This document shows positions 26,149-38,394 of a stretch of 61,780 nt of DNA, in pieces. The stretch is from contig CACEKW010000002.1 in the NCBI GenBank assembly GCA_902560185.1, forward strand, positions 1 through 61,780, written 5' to 3'. This DNA comes from an uncultured Pelagibacteraceae bacterium (GTDB lineage: Bacteria > Pseudomonadota > Alphaproteobacteria > Pelagibacterales > Pelagibacteraceae). Each line of letters begins with the position of its first letter. The first letter of the stretch is position 1. A program made the position numbers and the translations under genes. Below the pieces are notes generated by a model. It was not told the DNA's origin. It worked only from the letters and a program-made list of their open reading frames with translations, and searched no databases.

Positions 26149-27924
26149 TTAAACTTTTAAAGGAAGAACTTTAAGCAATATTTTATTTCTCATCCAATCA
26201 ATATTAAGCTTATTGAGAGCTGTGATTATAAAATAAATTGTATCTTCATCTATTCTGTCAATTTCATCTTGTCCAATCACTTCAGCAATTCTCAAAAGTG
26301 CTAAACCAGTTTCACTATTATTGATCATAATTTGTATATCTGTAGGAATTTCATTTTCATCAATTTGATACAAATCATCGTATTTTTCTGAAATTTCAAT
26401 TCCATCATATCTTAACGACTCTAAAAATATTATATCTTTTTTAGAAAGAAAATATTTTTTATTTTTTTTTATCTTTTTTAAAAAATTATTTGTTTCTTTA
26501 GAAATTTTGGAACTAGCATAATCACCGTTAAAATAATTAATTAGTTTTGATTGATGCATGATATCATTATTAAACTTAATTTTTTTATCTTCATCCTTTT
26601 CAATTTGAATATTTGTATAGTAAAAACTGGTTAAATTATCTGGTATATCTAATGGATTAATTTTCTCGAGAAAGATTTTCAATTCTAAATCAAACGCTTT
26701 GTCTAAATCATCATCCTTAAAGGAGTTTTTTAATACTCTTAATAACTTTAATTTTTCTACCATTTCTGACTCGAGTAAAATTTTCTGATAGATAAGAGCC
26801 CTTCCTTCAATTTTAGAGAGTTTTTTATATTCATTTTGAGCATTGAGAAGTTGATTAAAATTAAATTGGAATCTTTTATATAAATTAAATAATTCTTTTT
26901 CTGGATAATTTTTATCATGAACAGCTTTTTCTATAGTTCCTATTTTCTCAATTTCTGAAACATCAATTTGTTTAAATGAACCTAGTAAATTTGCAGATGA
27001 AAGATATTTCCAAATTATTTTTTTAGTTTTATCGTTAGGTTCGAAATTAAAATTAGGATTTGTTTGGTGGGCTAAATAAAAATCAAATATTGATTTTTCA
27101 GATACTGAATCATCTATTTTTTTTGTGTATTTTAGTAAATAATTTATTTTTTTTTCAAAATATTCATCTTTAAAACCTGTTTCTTTTTTTAAATCTAAAA
27201 TTAATTGAGCTTCCTCTCTTTTATTATTTTCAATCAAACAATAAATGTTAAATTTGGATAAATACTCATCGGTAATTAATTCATTATTTTTTGAAAATAC
27301 ACTGCAAGCTTTGTCAATTTTTGAATTAGAGAGATGTTCATCCACAAGATATTTTGTGAGTTCTGGGTGTAAATTAATTATTTGATTTTGAATTAAATAT
27401 TCTTCGATTAAATCTAGGTTTGAGTTTTTTATTAACCAATCTGACTTTAATTTTAGAAACTCGTTATCTGATATATTTTTTTTGGGACTATGAGCATTAA
27501 TTAAGAGTGAAGTATTAATGATTTCAATTGCATCATTAGAAAGATCCATTTTATTTAGTTTTGTAAGCAAATTTTCTAATTGGTCTCCATCTGAATTAGT
27601 CCACATATCAACAGTGAGACCATAGTCTTCAGGGTCATATAATCCAATTATTTTAATTTCTTTCGTATCAAACTTTTCATCAAGATTAATAATTGATTTT
27701 TGATTTTGATTTTGCATTCCAAATACACTTGGCTCGATACTTTCTTGTAGTATATTTTCCCCATTTAAAGTTTCTGAATTGTTTGTTATTTTTTTTTCTT
27801 CAATTTCTTTTTTATCTATATTCCAAATATCAACTGGTTTTTCCTCTGCACTAGCAATAGAAGTGAAAAATAAAAAAAATAAAATTAAAAAATTTTTTTT
27901 ATTTAACGATTTTGAAATTTTCAT
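26149..27924 (-). CDS. Secreted helical protein of unknown function, 591 aa
   Basis: The protein has a clear Sec signal peptide (Lys-rich start, hydrophobic FLILFFLFFTSIASA, cleavage near residue 26), so it should be periplasmic. The rest is mostly helical, with repeats reminiscent of solenoid helices (for example 195-260). The last 60 residues (ALLRIAEVIGQDEIDRID, YFIITALNKLNIDWMRNKILLKVLPL) look like the conserved tail of an uncharacterised alphaproteobacterial family. A 59-residue membrane protein gene overlaps its start and is probably co-translated. Function is unknown. Confidence 0.75.
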   Translation of the reverse strand: MKISKSLNKKNFLILFFLFFTSIASAEEKPVDIWNIDKKEIEEKKITNNSETLNGENILQESIEPSVFGMQNQNQKSIINLDEKFDTKEIKIIGLYDPEDYGLTVDMWTNSDGDQLENLLTKLNKMDLSNDAIEIINTSLLINAHSPKKNISDNEFLKLKSDWLIKNSNLDLIEEYLIQNQIINLHPELTKYLVDEHLSNSKIDKACSVFSKNNELITDEYLSKFNIYCLIENNKREEAQLILDLKKETGFKDEYFEKKINYLLKYTKKIDDSVSEKSIFDFYLAHQTNPNFNFEPNDKTKKIIWKYLSSANLLGSFKQIDVSEIEKIGTIEKAVHDKNYPEKELFNLYKRFQFNFNQLLNAQNEYKKLSKIEGRALIYQKILLESEMVEKLKLLRVLKNSFKDDDLDKAFDLELKIFLEKINPLDIPDNLTSFYYTNIQIEKDEDKKIKFNNDIMHQSKLINYFNGDYASSKISKETNNFLKKIKKNKKYFLSKKDIIFLESLRYDGIEISEKYDDLYQIDENEIPTDIQIMINNSETGLALLRIAEVIGQDEIDRIDEDTIYFIITALNKLNIDWMRNKILLKVLPLKV

Positions 27925-28078
27925 TAGGAATAGTTTTATCTATATCTTTTTTAGGAGCTGGAAAATCAATCTTGTTCAGTAAAAAAATAATCAAAAAAAA
28001 GACAAGCAAAAGTAAAACTAATTTTGTTACAATACCCACAATACTTCGGCTTGAACTTGTTTTTTTTATAAATTGCAT
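27899..28078 (-). CDS. Small membrane protein, 59 aa, coupled to the secreted protein gene
   Basis: An ATG-started frame encodes MQFIKKTSSSRSIVGIV, one strong membrane helix (about residues 18-35, KLVLLLLVFFLIIFLL) and a polar tail, DFPAPKKDIDKTIPNENFKIVK. The positive N-terminus predicts a periplasmic C-terminus. It overlaps the start of the 591-residue secreted protein by 26 bases, which supports a real coupled gene and a shared function at the envelope. I do not recognise a named family. Confidence 0.7.
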   Translation of the reverse strand: MQFIKKTSSSRSIVGIVTKLVLLLLVFFLIIFLLNKIDFPAPKKDIDKTIPNENFKIVK

Positions 28079-28135
28079 ATACTTTTAACTAATTTCAAAT
28101 TAAGACATATTTGTGGTTTTTCAATAAAGAAAATT

Positions 28136-28639
28136 ATGAAATCTGATCGAAATATTGTTTTTTTAGGTATGATGGGATCTGGTAAAACATCTATTGGATT
28201 TTTAGTTTCAAAAAAACTAAAATTAGATTTTTATGATGTTGACCATTACATAGAAAATAAGCTTAAAATGAAAATTTCAAATATATTCAAAAACAAAGGT
28301 GAAAAATTTTTCAGAGAATACGAGGAAAAAATTACTTTAGAACTCATGAAAATTAGAGGAATAGTAGTGTCTCTGGGTGGTGGTGCTTTTTTGAATAAAA
28401 ATATAAGAAACGAGGTTTTAAAAAACCACATATCTTTTTGGCTTAAAACCAATGATGATATTTTAATCCAAAGAATAAGAAAAAGTGCTAAAAGACCATT
28501 AGCTTATAATGTTTCTAATAGTGATCTACAAAATATGATAAAAAATCGTAATAAATATTATGCAAGAGCGCAAAATAAAATTGATTGTCACAATAAAACA
28601 AAAAAAGAAATTGTAGATAAAATTTTAGACATTATATGA
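28136..28639 (+). CDS. aroK: Shikimate kinase
   Basis: A 167-residue P-loop kinase that phosphorylates shikimate. It has Walker A GMMGSGKTS (11-19), the shikimate-binding DVDHYIE and FREYEE segments, SLGGGAF and the lid arginines in RPLA. I chose the ATG at 28136; an earlier in-frame ATG adds 21 non-conserved residues and overlaps the opposite-strand gene. The stop overlaps aroB (ATGA). Confidence 0.95.
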   Translation: MKSDRNIVFLGMMGSGKTSIGFLVSKKLKLDFYDVDHYIENKLKMKISNIFKNKGEKFFREYEEKITLELMKIRGIVVSLGGGAFLNKNIRNEVLKNHISFWLKTNDDILIQRIRKSAKRPLAYNVSNSDLQNMIKNRNKYYARAQNKIDCHNKTKKEIVDKILDII

Positions 28640-29742
28640 AACCAATAAAATTGATAATTAAGACTAATTCTGAAAAATATCCAATATTTATTGGAAAAAA
28701 TCTTATTAAAAAAATATCAAGTTTGATGGTCAATAATTCCATTAAATCAAATAAATGTTTATTAGTAGTTGACAGAAAAGTTCCTAAAAAATTTATTTCC
28801 GAAATTAAAAAAAAACTACGAAATAAAAAAATATTTTTATTTAATTTTAACGCCAGCGAAAAAAATAAGAATCAAACTACTATAAATTCAATCTTGGAAA
28901 TTTTACTTAATAAAAATTTTTCTAGAGAGGATAGTTTATTAGCAATAGGGGGAGGTATAACTGGAGACGTTGGTGGTTTTGCTGCAAGTTTATTTAAAAG
29001 AGGATTAAATTTTATAAATATTCCCACAACCCTTTTGGCTCAAGTAGACTCATCGATTGGTGGCAAAACAGGAGTAAATTCTAAGTATGGAAAAAATCTC
29101 ATTGGTAGCTTCTACCAACCAAAATTAGTCATAAGTGATATAGATACTTTAAAAACACTTAATAGAAGAGAAATTGTTTGCGGGTATGGTGAAATTTTAA
29201 AACACTCTATAATCTCTAAAAAAAAATTCTTTAAATATTTGGATCAGAATTTTGATGACATTATTAAACTTAAATCTCCTTATATAGAAAAAGCAATATT
29301 TGAGAGTTGTAAAATTAAAAAAGATGTAGTTGAAAAAGATGAAAAAGAAAGCAACTTAAGAAAAAAATTAAATTTTGGCCACACTTTTGGTCACTCATTT
29401 GAAGCTTCTTTAGGATATTCTAAAAGATTAAATCATGGTGAAGCTGTTATTTTAGGAATGATGGTGGCTTTAAAATTTAGCAATAAGAATAAATTCCTAA
29501 ATATAAATGATTATAAATTGATTTCTGATCATTATAAAAATTTTAAATTACCCTCGGATATCAAAAAATATTTTAAAAGTAAAGATCTTGATAAAATTAT
29601 TAAATTTATGAAAACTGATAAAAAAAACAATTCTAGTAAAATAAAGTTGGTATTGTTAAAAAAAATGGGCCAAACAATTTTAAATGAAGAATACTCAGTA
29701 AAAAATTTAAATGGATTCTTAAAAAATGAATTAACTGATTAA
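28636..29742 (+). CDS. aroB: 3-dehydroquinate synthase
   Basis: AroB makes 3-dehydroquinate from DAHP in chorismate synthesis. The 368-residue protein has the NAD-binding IGGGITGDVGGFAAS, PTTLLAQVDSSIGGKTGVN and the zinc-binding NFGHTFGHSFE and LNHGEAV. It is paired with aroK, the usual arrangement, and converges on the bolA-like gene with a 12-base overlap. Confidence 0.96.
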   Translation: MKPIKLIIKTNSEKYPIFIGKNLIKKISSLMVNNSIKSNKCLLVVDRKVPKKFISEIKKKLRNKKIFLFNFNASEKNKNQTTINSILEILLNKNFSREDSLLAIGGGITGDVGGFAASLFKRGLNFINIPTTLLAQVDSSIGGKTGVNSKYGKNLIGSFYQPKLVISDIDTLKTLNRREIVCGYGEILKHSIISKKKFFKYLDQNFDDIIKLKSPYIEKAIFESCKIKKDVVEKDEKESNLRKKLNFGHTFGHSFEASLGYSKRLNHGEAVILGMMVALKFSNKNKFLNINDYKLISDHYKNFKLPSDIKKYFKSKDLDKIIKFMKTDKKNNSSKIKLVLLKKMGQTILNEEYSVKNLNGFLKNELTD

Positions 29743-29991
29743 AATTTGAATAGAATGAATATATTTTTTTAATTCCTCATTTAAAATTTTGTAAATCTTT
29801 TTATCACTATCAATTCTTTTCATTTGCTTAAGTTCTTTTGACACTAGTGAAATTTTAAGATGAAATTTACCCGCTTGGTTTCCAGCATGATTTTTATGTA
29901 GAAAAGATTTGTCTTCAATTAATATACTTTCTAAAGAAATTTGATTTTGTAATTTTTTTTTTACGATTGCAATTAAATCATTTATATTCAT
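29731..29991 (-). CDS. bolA: BolA family protein
   Basis: An 86-residue BolA-fold protein with the KNHAGNQAGKFHLKISLVS segment, which carries the His and loop that coordinate a [2Fe-2S] cluster with monothiol glutaredoxins, and a C-terminal IHSIQI as in IHALxI. It may act in iron-sulfur handling. In alphaproteobacteria bolA commonly sits beside this DnaJ-cobS-cobT group, here transcribed divergently from it. Confidence 0.85.
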   Translation of the reverse strand: MNINDLIAIVKKKLQNQISLESILIEDKSFLHKNHAGNQAGKFHLKISLVSKELKQMKRIDSDKKIYKILNEELKKYIHSIQILIS

Positions 29992-30009
29992 AAATATAAT
30001 TATATTATC

Positions 30010-30543
30010 ATGAAAAATATTTGCGACTGGAATAATTGCAAAGAAATTGGTGAATATAAAGCGCCTGTTGAAAAGGATAATAGTAAAAAATATAGAATGT
30101 TATGTTTAGAACACGTTAAAGAATTTAATAAAAATTGGAATTATTTTTCCGGTATGAATGATGATCAAGTAATCAATTTTTTAAAGTCAGATATGATTTG
30201 GCATAAACCTACTCAAAGTTTTAGTTCGTCTGATAATTTTTTTAAAGTTTTGTGGAATAACACCTTAAGAGATGAAATGGATAATGATAAATTTAAAAGT
30301 GAGTTTAATCATATGCGTCAATTTAAATTTGATCATAAAGATATTAAAGCATTTAGTATATTAGGCGTTTCCGTAGGTTTAAAATGGCAAAAAGTTCAAG
30401 AAAAATTCAAAACACTTGTCAAAAAATTTCACCCTGATATGAATGCCGGAAATAAAAAATATGAAGAAAAACTAAAGTTAATTACTTTAGCTTATACGCA
30501 ACTAAAAAATACATATAGGAAAAAAATTGACACCGGATCTTAA
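30010..30543 (+). CDS. J-domain protein with N-terminal zinc motif
   Basis: A 177-residue protein with an N-terminal putative zinc site (C5, C10, C32, H35) followed by EFNKNWNYF, and a C-terminal J domain with HPD at 141-143. This layout is typical of the DnaJ-domain protein upstream of cobS in alphaproteobacteria. J domains stimulate Hsp70 ATPase, so it may be a specialised DnaK co-chaperone. It overlaps the cobS start by 17 bases. Confidence 0.88.
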   Translation: MKNICDWNNCKEIGEYKAPVEKDNSKKYRMLCLEHVKEFNKNWNYFSGMNDDQVINFLKSDMIWHKPTQSFSSSDNFFKVLWNNTLRDEMDNDKFKSEFNHMRQFKFDHKDIKAFSILGVSVGLKWQKVQEKFKTLVKKFHPDMNAGNKKYEEKLKLITLAYTQLKNTYRKKIDTGS

Positions 30544-31501
30544 CATTCAGCCAGATATTAAAATTTCATTAAAACAATCATTTGGGATTGATTCTGAGAT
30601 GGAAGTGAACGCATTCTCTGAAAAAAGTGAGTATGTTCCAGAAATAGATAAAAATTATAAATTTGATAGAGATACAACGCTCGCAATTATCTCTGGATTT
30701 GCACACAACAAAAGAGTTCTAGTACAAGGTTATCATGGTACAGGAAAATCTACACATATAGAACAAATTGCTGCTAGATTAAATTGGCCTTGTATTAGAG
30801 TAAACTTAGATAGTCACATCAGTAGAATAGATCTAATTGGCAAAGATGCTATCGTTCTTAAAGAAGGAAAACAGGTTACACAATTTAATGAAGGTATTTT
30901 ACCATGGTCAATTCAAAATCCAGTAGCTTTAGTTTTTGATGAGTATGACGCTGGGAGACCTGATGTAATGTTTGTCATTCAAAGAGTTCTTGAAGCTGAG
31001 GGTAACTTTACTCTCTTAGACAAGAATAAGGTCATAAAGCAAAATAAATTTTTTAGATTGTTTGCTACATCAAATACAGTCGGTTTAGGAGATACAACTG
31101 GTCTTTACCATGGAACACAACAAATTAACCAAGGTCAAATGGATAGATGGAATATCGTAACAACACTAAATTACCTCAGTCTAGATAAAGAAATGGATAT
31201 TATATTAGCTAAAAACAAATCTTTGAATAATCCTAAAGGTAAAGAAAAAGTATCAAATATGATAAAAGTTGCATCATTAACTCGTAAAGGATTTATAGCC
31301 GGCGACATAAGCACCGTAATGAGTCCGAGGACAGTATTACATTGGGCTGAAAATGCAGAAATTTTTAAAGATGTGGGATACGCATTTAGAGTCACTTTTC
31401 TAAATAAATGTGATGAAATTGAAAAAAATACAATTGCTGAATACTATCAAAGATGTTTTGGAGAAGAACTGCCAGAGTCACTAGCAAATATTCAAATTTA
31501 A
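30527..31501 (+). CDS. cobS: CobS-type AAA+ ATPase
   Basis: A 324-residue MoxR/CobS-like AAA+ protein with the N-terminal [10 protein letters not shown], Walker [35 protein letters not shown], and Walker [10 protein letters not shown]. The conserved N-terminus extends before the first ATG, so the TTG at 30527 is the best start; it lies inside the J-protein gene and implies coupling. CobS-CobT form the chaperone-like motor of cobaltochelatase, but no cobN is nearby and SAR11 is not known to make cobalamin, so another client is likely. Confidence 0.9.
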   Translation: MTPDLNIQPDIKISLKQSFGIDSEMEVNAFSEKSEYVPEIDKNYKFDRDTTLAIISGFAHNKRVLVQGYHGTGKSTHIEQIAARLNWPCIRVNLDSHISRIDLIGKDAIVLKEGKQVTQFNEGILPWSIQNPVALVFDEYDAGRPDVMFVIQRVLEAEGNFTLLDKNKVIKQNKFFRLFATSNTVGLGDTTGLYHGTQQINQGQMDRWNIVTTLNYLSLDKEMDIILAKNKSLNNPKGKEKVSNMIKVASLTRKGFIAGDISTVMSPRTVLHWAENAEIFKDVGYAFRVTFLNKCDEIEKNTIAEYYQRCFGEELPESLANIQI

Positions 31502-33301
31502 ATGAAAAATAATAAGGCTGAAAACTTAAGGGAAAAACTTAAGCAAGCTTTAACTTCAACAGCAAGAGTGATTTCTGATGATATCCATCTTAAAACTATT
31601 GATGAAAAAAATAAAAAAGATTTGAATTTCGTTGATATTGAAAATCTTAACACGAAAAGAGATTTTATTAAAGCTAGGGCAGAGTCTGACTCATCTGCTT
31701 TAAAAAAAAAGTTTTCAAATAATGAGATTTATAAAAAAAATTTACCTTTAAATTCATCATATAAGTCTCTTTATTCTATTGCAGAAAAAGTAAGATATGA
31801 ATGCCTGGGCTCAAAAATGTTGAAAGGTATAGCAATAAATCTTAAAGAAAATTATAATCAAACAATCCAATTAAAAAGAAAAGACCAATTAAATTCAAAA
31901 GAAGATGTTCCAGTTGTGGAAGCTTTTGAATTGTACATGTTAAAGAAATTTCTAAATGTCGAATTGAATACCTTAACCAATAATATGTTAAATTTTTGGG
32001 AAAAAGACTTCGACAAAGTAATGAATAAACACATTGAATTTTTAAAAGAGAACTTAGAATATCAAAATGAATACTCCTCAAAGTTTTCAGAAATATTAGA
32101 AGAAATGGATATTTTTAAAAATGAGGACAATGAAGAAACTAGGGAAGAAAACCAAGATGATGGTCAAAACAATCCATCTAATGATGACCAAGACAACAAT
32201 TCAGATGATTCTAGAGATGAAAATGACAATGAGGAGACTGAAGCGAGCTTAGACTCTGAATATGACATAGATGAATACAAACTTGATGAGCAACTAATTG
32301 ACAGTGAATCTGATCAGAAAAATAACGAGCAAGTTATTCAAAAAAAATCAATTAATGATTTGAATACAGACTATAAAATCTTTACGGCCCAGTTTGATGA
32401 AATAACAAAAGCAGAAAATTTAGAAAATTCTGATGAAGCTTCAAAATTAAGGAAAACTTTAGATCAACAATTAATAGGTTTTCAAGATGTCATTACCAAA
32501 CTTGCAAACAAACTTCAAAGACAACTGTTGGCAAAACAAAATAGGGCCTGGGAGTTTGATTTAGAGGAAGGGTTATTGGATAGTTCAAAATTACCAAGGA
32601 TAATTATGGATCCCTACAATTCTTTATCTTTCAAAAAAGAAAAGGATTTAGATTTTAAAGATACAGTAGTAACTCTTTTAATAGATAACTCTGGATCTAT
32701 GAGAGGCCGACCAATAACAATTGCTGCAATTTGTGCTGATATCTTATCAAGGACATTAGAGAGGTGTTCTGTTAAAGTTGAAATATTAGGTTTCACAACT
32801 AAAAATTGGAAAGGTGGAAAAAGTAGAGAGTTTTGGAATAAAGAAGGCAAACCAAAAACACCTGGGAGGTTGAATGACTTAAGACACATAATCTATAAAG
32901 GAGCTGACACACATTGGCGACAATGTAAAAACAATCTTGGTTTAATGTTAAAAGAGGGATTATTGAAAGAAAATATTGATGGAGAAGCAATCTTGTGGGC
33001 ATTTAATAGATTAAAGAAAAGAAAAGAGGAAAGAAAAATATTAATGGTAATTTCCGATGGTGCACCAGTAGATGATTCAACTTTATCTGTAAACTCAGGC
33101 GATTTTCTTGAGAAACATTTAAAAAAAATAGTAAAATTTATAGAGGAAAAAACTGAAACAGAAATTTTAGCTATAGGAATAGGTCATGATGTTTCAAGAT
33201 ACTATAATCAGGCAATAAAAATTACTGATGTAAATGAATTAGGAGATGTTATGATTTCTCAATTAAGTGAACTTTTTAAAAATAAAAAAAATTTGCATTA
33301 A
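31502..33301 (+). CDS. cobT: CobT-type protein with VWA domain
   Basis: The 599-residue protein has a helical N-terminal part, a long acidic linker rich in Asp, Glu and Asn (about 205-265), and a C-terminal von Willebrand A domain with MIDAS motif [10 protein letters not shown] (about 393-402). The catalytic His-rich and GADTHWRQC segments match CobT. It follows cobS directly with no gap and ends in TTAA shared with regB. The partner and client are uncertain, as for cobS. Confidence 0.9.
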   Translation: MKNNKAENLREKLKQALTSTARVISDDIHLKTIDEKNKKDLNFVDIENLNTKRDFIKARAESDSSALKKKFSNNEIYKKNLPLNSSYKSLYSIAEKVRYECLGSKMLKGIAINLKENYNQTIQLKRKDQLNSKEDVPVVEAFELYMLKKFLNVELNTLTNNMLNFWEKDFDKVMNKHIEFLKENLEYQNEYSSKFSEILEEMDIFKNEDNEETREENQDDGQNNPSNDDQDNNSDDSRDENDNEETEASLDSEYDIDEYKLDEQLIDSESDQKNNEQVIQKKSINDLNTDYKIFTAQFDEITKAENLENSDEASKLRKTLDQQLIGFQDVITKLANKLQRQLLAKQNRAWEFDLEEGLLDSSKLPRIIMDPYNSLSFKKEKDLDFKDTVVTLLIDNSGSMRGRPITIAAICADILSRTLERCSVKVEILGFTTKNWKGGKSREFWNKEGKPKTPGRLNDLRHIIYKGADTHWRQCKNNLGLMLKEGLLKENIDGEAILWAFNRLKKRKEERKILMVISDGAPVDDSTLSVNSGDFLEKHLKKIVKFIEEKTETEILAIGIGHDVSRYYNQAIKITDVNELGDVMISQLSELFKNKKNLH

Positions 33302-34566
33302 AGATTGAACAAATCTTTGTTTTTCCACTTTATTGTCACTTCAGCTCCACTTCTGGTTTGAGAATTCCAACAATTAACAAGGGCAAAATTTTTTTCTAAT
33401 AAAGTCTTTCCTATGAATAATCCTAAACCTAATCCACTATTTTTATCAGATGATTTGAGATAAGGTTCTCCAATTTTTGATAAAATATCATTTGGATATC
33501 CGTCGCCATCATCTTCAATAGTTATTTCAGTAAAATTATTATTACTTTTCAAAGTTATAAAAACTTTGCTTTTACTAAATTTATTTGCATTGCCAATAAA
33601 ATTTCTTAATCCATAAACTATTTCAATCGATTTATAAATTTTCTTTGAATTTAAATCTTGTTCTAAATTAAGACTAAATTCTTTTTTACTTGTTTCCTTA
33701 AATGATGAAATAATTTGTCTTAAATATTCTCTCATTGATAAGTCCTCATCAATAAATTCATCCTCCTGATCAGGATTTAAGGATAATCTTTTTAATATTT
33801 CATTACACCTTTCAACTTGACTTAATAACAATTCAATATCTTGTGAAACATCTTTTTGATCTTTTAATTGTTTTGATAATTCCTGGGTAATTACCTTTAT
33901 TGTTGATAAGGGTGTCCCTAATGAATGTGCAGCAGCAGCAGCTTGTCCACCTAAAGATAACATCTCATGCTCTTTAGCCATGATCTCTTCCATTTTATTT
34001 AAAGCATCTTTTCTTAACTTGCTTTCAGCACCAAATATAATTGCAAAATAATTCAAAAAAAGGAGAGCAATTATTAAAGATAAAGGAATTGCATAGATAT
34101 AATAATTACTCACATGAAAGTGATCACTTAAGGGTCCGGGTAAGTCTTTGGAGACAAAAGTTAAGCCTAAAATAAATAAAGTAGTTAATAAAACTAATAG
34201 TGAGTTAGTTTTAAAACTTAAATTTGATGAAGCAAAGACACTTGGTATAATCAAAAAAATGATAAAGGGGTTTTTCACACCACCAGTTAGATAAATCAGT
34301 CCACTTAACTGAATTATATCAATGAATAAATGAATAAATGCTGATCTATCTGTCAACTGTGTTTTTTTATAAATAAAAATTAAGTATAGATTACTTATTA
34401 TTCCAATAGAGATGAATAGATTGGCATTAAGGAAATCAAAATCAAAATCAAAGTAAAAATAAACAAGATAAACTGATATCAATTGACCTATGATACCAAT
34501 CCATCTTAAATTTATATAAATTGACTTTTTTAAAGAATATTGTTTTGAAGTTTCAAAAAACTTCAT
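33298..34566 (-). CDS. regB: RegB/PrrB-type redox sensor histidine kinase
   Basis: The 422-residue protein has about six membrane helices (17-178), including the quinone-related GGxxNPF motif as GGVKNPF (95-101), then a HisKA domain (H214 in [14 protein letters not shown]), a Cys254 in [10 protein letters not shown] at the position of the redox Cys of RegB, and an HATPase domain with N-box NANKF and G-box GLGLGLF. RegB senses respiratory redox state and signals to RegA, which is not in this window. The residue after the phospho-accepting His is Ser; most kinases have an acidic residue there. Confidence 0.9.
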   Translation of the reverse strand: MKFFETSKQYSLKKSIYINLRWIGIIGQLISVYLVYFYFDFDFDFLNANLFISIGIISNLYLIFIYKKTQLTDRSAFIHLFIDIIQLSGLIYLTGGVKNPFIIFLIIPSVFASSNLSFKTNSLLVLLTTLFILGLTFVSKDLPGPLSDHFHVSNYYIYAIPLSLIIALLFLNYFAIIFGAESKLRKDALNKMEEIMAKEHEMLSLGGQAAAAAHSLGTPLSTIKVITQELSKQLKDQKDVSQDIELLLSQVERCNEILKRLSLNPDQEDEFIDEDLSMREYLRQIISSFKETSKKEFSLNLEQDLNSKKIYKSIEIVYGLRNFIGNANKFSKSKVFITLKSNNNFTEITIEDDGDGYPNDILSKIGEPYLKSSDKNSGLGLGLFIGKTLLEKNFALVNCWNSQTRSGAEVTIKWKNKDLFNL

Positions 34567-34568
34567 TA

Positions 34569-36635
<2,067 letters not shown>

Positions 36636-36780
36636 TTATTTGGAAAAAAAAAATATAACACTTTTTGAAAGAAATTACTTAATTAAAATTTAGATCAAAT
36701 AGTAAAACAAAGTAAAAATTGTTTAAAAATCAATGATTATTTAGATTATAATTTTTTTTAAAATATTTAAAATATATACG

Positions 36781-37482
36781 ATGATTTATGTTCATATTGG
36801 TGCCGGTGCTGGTGATTTAGATGCTGGAGCACATTTTAGAGATGGATTTTCAGAATTTGTTAAACAAAATGATGATGGCGATAAAAGAATATATGTTGTG
36901 GAGGCAAATCCATCGAACATTTCAAAATTAGAAGAAACATGGAAAAATTATAAAAATGTAAATATTTTTAATTTTGCAATCTCTTCTTCACACCAATATG
37001 AAAAAAAAATTAAATTTTATTATAGTTTGGATGATGCTCCACATTACCAACAATTTTCAAATAATATTGACCATGTTAAAAAACATTACAAAGATTTAGA
37101 TAGAATAAAATTTAAATATATTAATTGTGTAAAAATAAACAAATTCCTAGATGAAAATTTCAATGACAAAACTATTGATTTTTTCTCTATTGATATAGAA
37201 GGTATGGATTATGATGTTATACAAGATATAGATCTTAAAAAATTTAAAATAAAAAACTTCTCTTTTGAACATTTGCATCTAAATTTTAATAAAAAAATTA
37301 ATATATTTAAAAAATTTTTGAAGTTTAATTATTCGTATAATGGCCCAGGAATTGATCATAATAATTTTGACTGGACATTTAAAAAAAATAAAAATTTTTG
37401 GAATAATTTTATTTTTTTTTTTATAATGTTTATTTCAAAAAAACATTACAAATTTCTAAATAAATTATTGATTAAAAATTAA
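36781..37482 (+). CDS. FkbM family methyltransferase
   Basis: A 233-residue SAM-dependent methyltransferase with the N-terminal VHIGAGAGD, the acidic residue in VVEANPSN that binds the SAM ribose, and [14 protein letters not shown], the FkbM signature. Such enzymes often O-methylate sugars in surface glycans. The C-terminus is strongly basic and Asn-rich with a hydrophobic patch, [10 protein letters not shown]. Composition is even more AT-rich than the neighbours. It lies between gyrB and tRNA-Ser, beside two other glycan-type genes. Confidence 0.8.
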   Translation: MIYVHIGAGAGDLDAGAHFRDGFSEFVKQNDDGDKRIYVVEANPSNISKLEETWKNYKNVNIFNFAISSSHQYEKKIKFYYSLDDAPHYQQFSNNIDHVKKHYKDLDRIKFKYINCVKINKFLDENFNDKTIDFFSIDIEGMDYDVIQDIDLKKFKIKNFSFEHLHLNFNKKINIFKKFLKFNYSYNGPGIDHNNFDWTFKKNKNFWNNFIFFFIMFISKKHYKFLNKLLIKN

Positions 37483-37485
37483 TAT

Positions 37486-37575
37486 TGGCGGAGAGAATGG
37501 GATTCGAACCCATGAAAGAGTTTCCCCTTTACACGCTTTCCAAGCGTGCGCCTTCAACCACTCGGCCACCTCTCC
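37486..37575 (-). tRNA. tRNA-Ser (GGA)
   Basis: Minus-strand class II tRNA of 90 bases with encoded CCA. Acceptor GGAGAGG/TCTCTCC, anticodon loop TTGGAAA with GGA, long variable arm typical of serine, T-loop TTCGAAT and discriminator G73. It starts four bases after the end of the opposite-strand FkbM gene. Confidence 0.96.
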
Positions 37576-37584
37576 AATAAATTA

Positions 37585-38394
37585 TTATAAAATAAACTTT
37601 TTAAATTTTGAACGATTATTAACTATATATTTAGGAAAACTATCATCTAATTTTACCTCTATATAATTATGTCCTCTATTGTAAAGATCAGATTTCATTT
37701 CAATTTTTTTTTTTATATTTTCTAATGATGAAAATCTATCAACTGAAAATTCAACATGTGCGAAAGTTTTTAATTTTAATGAAATTTCCTCATACGTTAA
37801 AATATTATTAAAATGCCATCCAGCATTTTCAAATAATTGAATATTTTTTTCTTTATCTATTCGTAAGAAACTATACTTAAGATTTTTTGCTAAAACTTTT
37901 TGTCTCATAAAGTCAATTGATTTAAGATTCTTTTTTTTAACAACTTTTGTACCTTCCCATGGAGTTTCATGAGGGTTAAAAAGATTAAATTTATAATTAA
38001 AACATTTAAGAAGAAAAATTCCGTATTTGCTTTGTAACTCAAAATTAATCAAAATTTCTGGTTTGATTATTTCATCCGGATCAGAAAAAAAAATATAATC
38101 TTCAGAATTTGCAAAATCTAAATTCTTTAAGATAAAGTCCCTTTGGATAGCTTGATTTTCCCATCTATTTGTATTTTTGGGAAAAGGTTCATCCATATAT
38201 AAATACTTAATTTTATTTTGGTCAAAATATTCTTTGAATATAAATTTTTTACCTTTTTCATGCCCCTTGTGATCAAACTTTGACTCACAAATTACAAAAT
38301 AATCAATATGATTTTCTAAAGTTTTATATCGTATATCGAACATGAAATTATTATCAAAAAAAGTTACACAATCTATAAATTTATTTTTTTTCAT
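37585..38394 (-). CDS. Glycosyltransferase family 17-like protein
   Basis: A 269-residue protein with the GT17 opening [33 protein letters not shown], followed by [12 protein letters not shown], which carries a DxD-type metal site, and a C-terminal AGWHFN. GT17 includes the beta-1,4-N-acetylglucosaminyltransferase family. I prefer the ATG at 38394, preceded by a GGA; one at 38406 adds four residues. It overlaps the Gfo/Idh/MocA gene and lies nine bases from tRNA-Ser. The acceptor sugar is unknown. Confidence 0.8.
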   Translation of the reverse strand: MKKNKFIDCVTFFDNNFMFDIRYKTLENHIDYFVICESKFDHKGHEKGKKFIFKEYFDQNKIKYLYMDEPFPKNTNRWENQAIQRDFILKNLDFANSEDYIFFSDPDEIIKPEILINFELQSKYGIFLLKCFNYKFNLFNPHETPWEGTKVVKKKNLKSIDFMRQKVLAKNLKYSFLRIDKEKNIQLFENAGWHFNNILTYEEISLKLKTFAHVEFSVDRFSSLENIKKKIEMKSDLYNRGHNYIEVKLDDSFPKYIVNNRSKFKKFIL

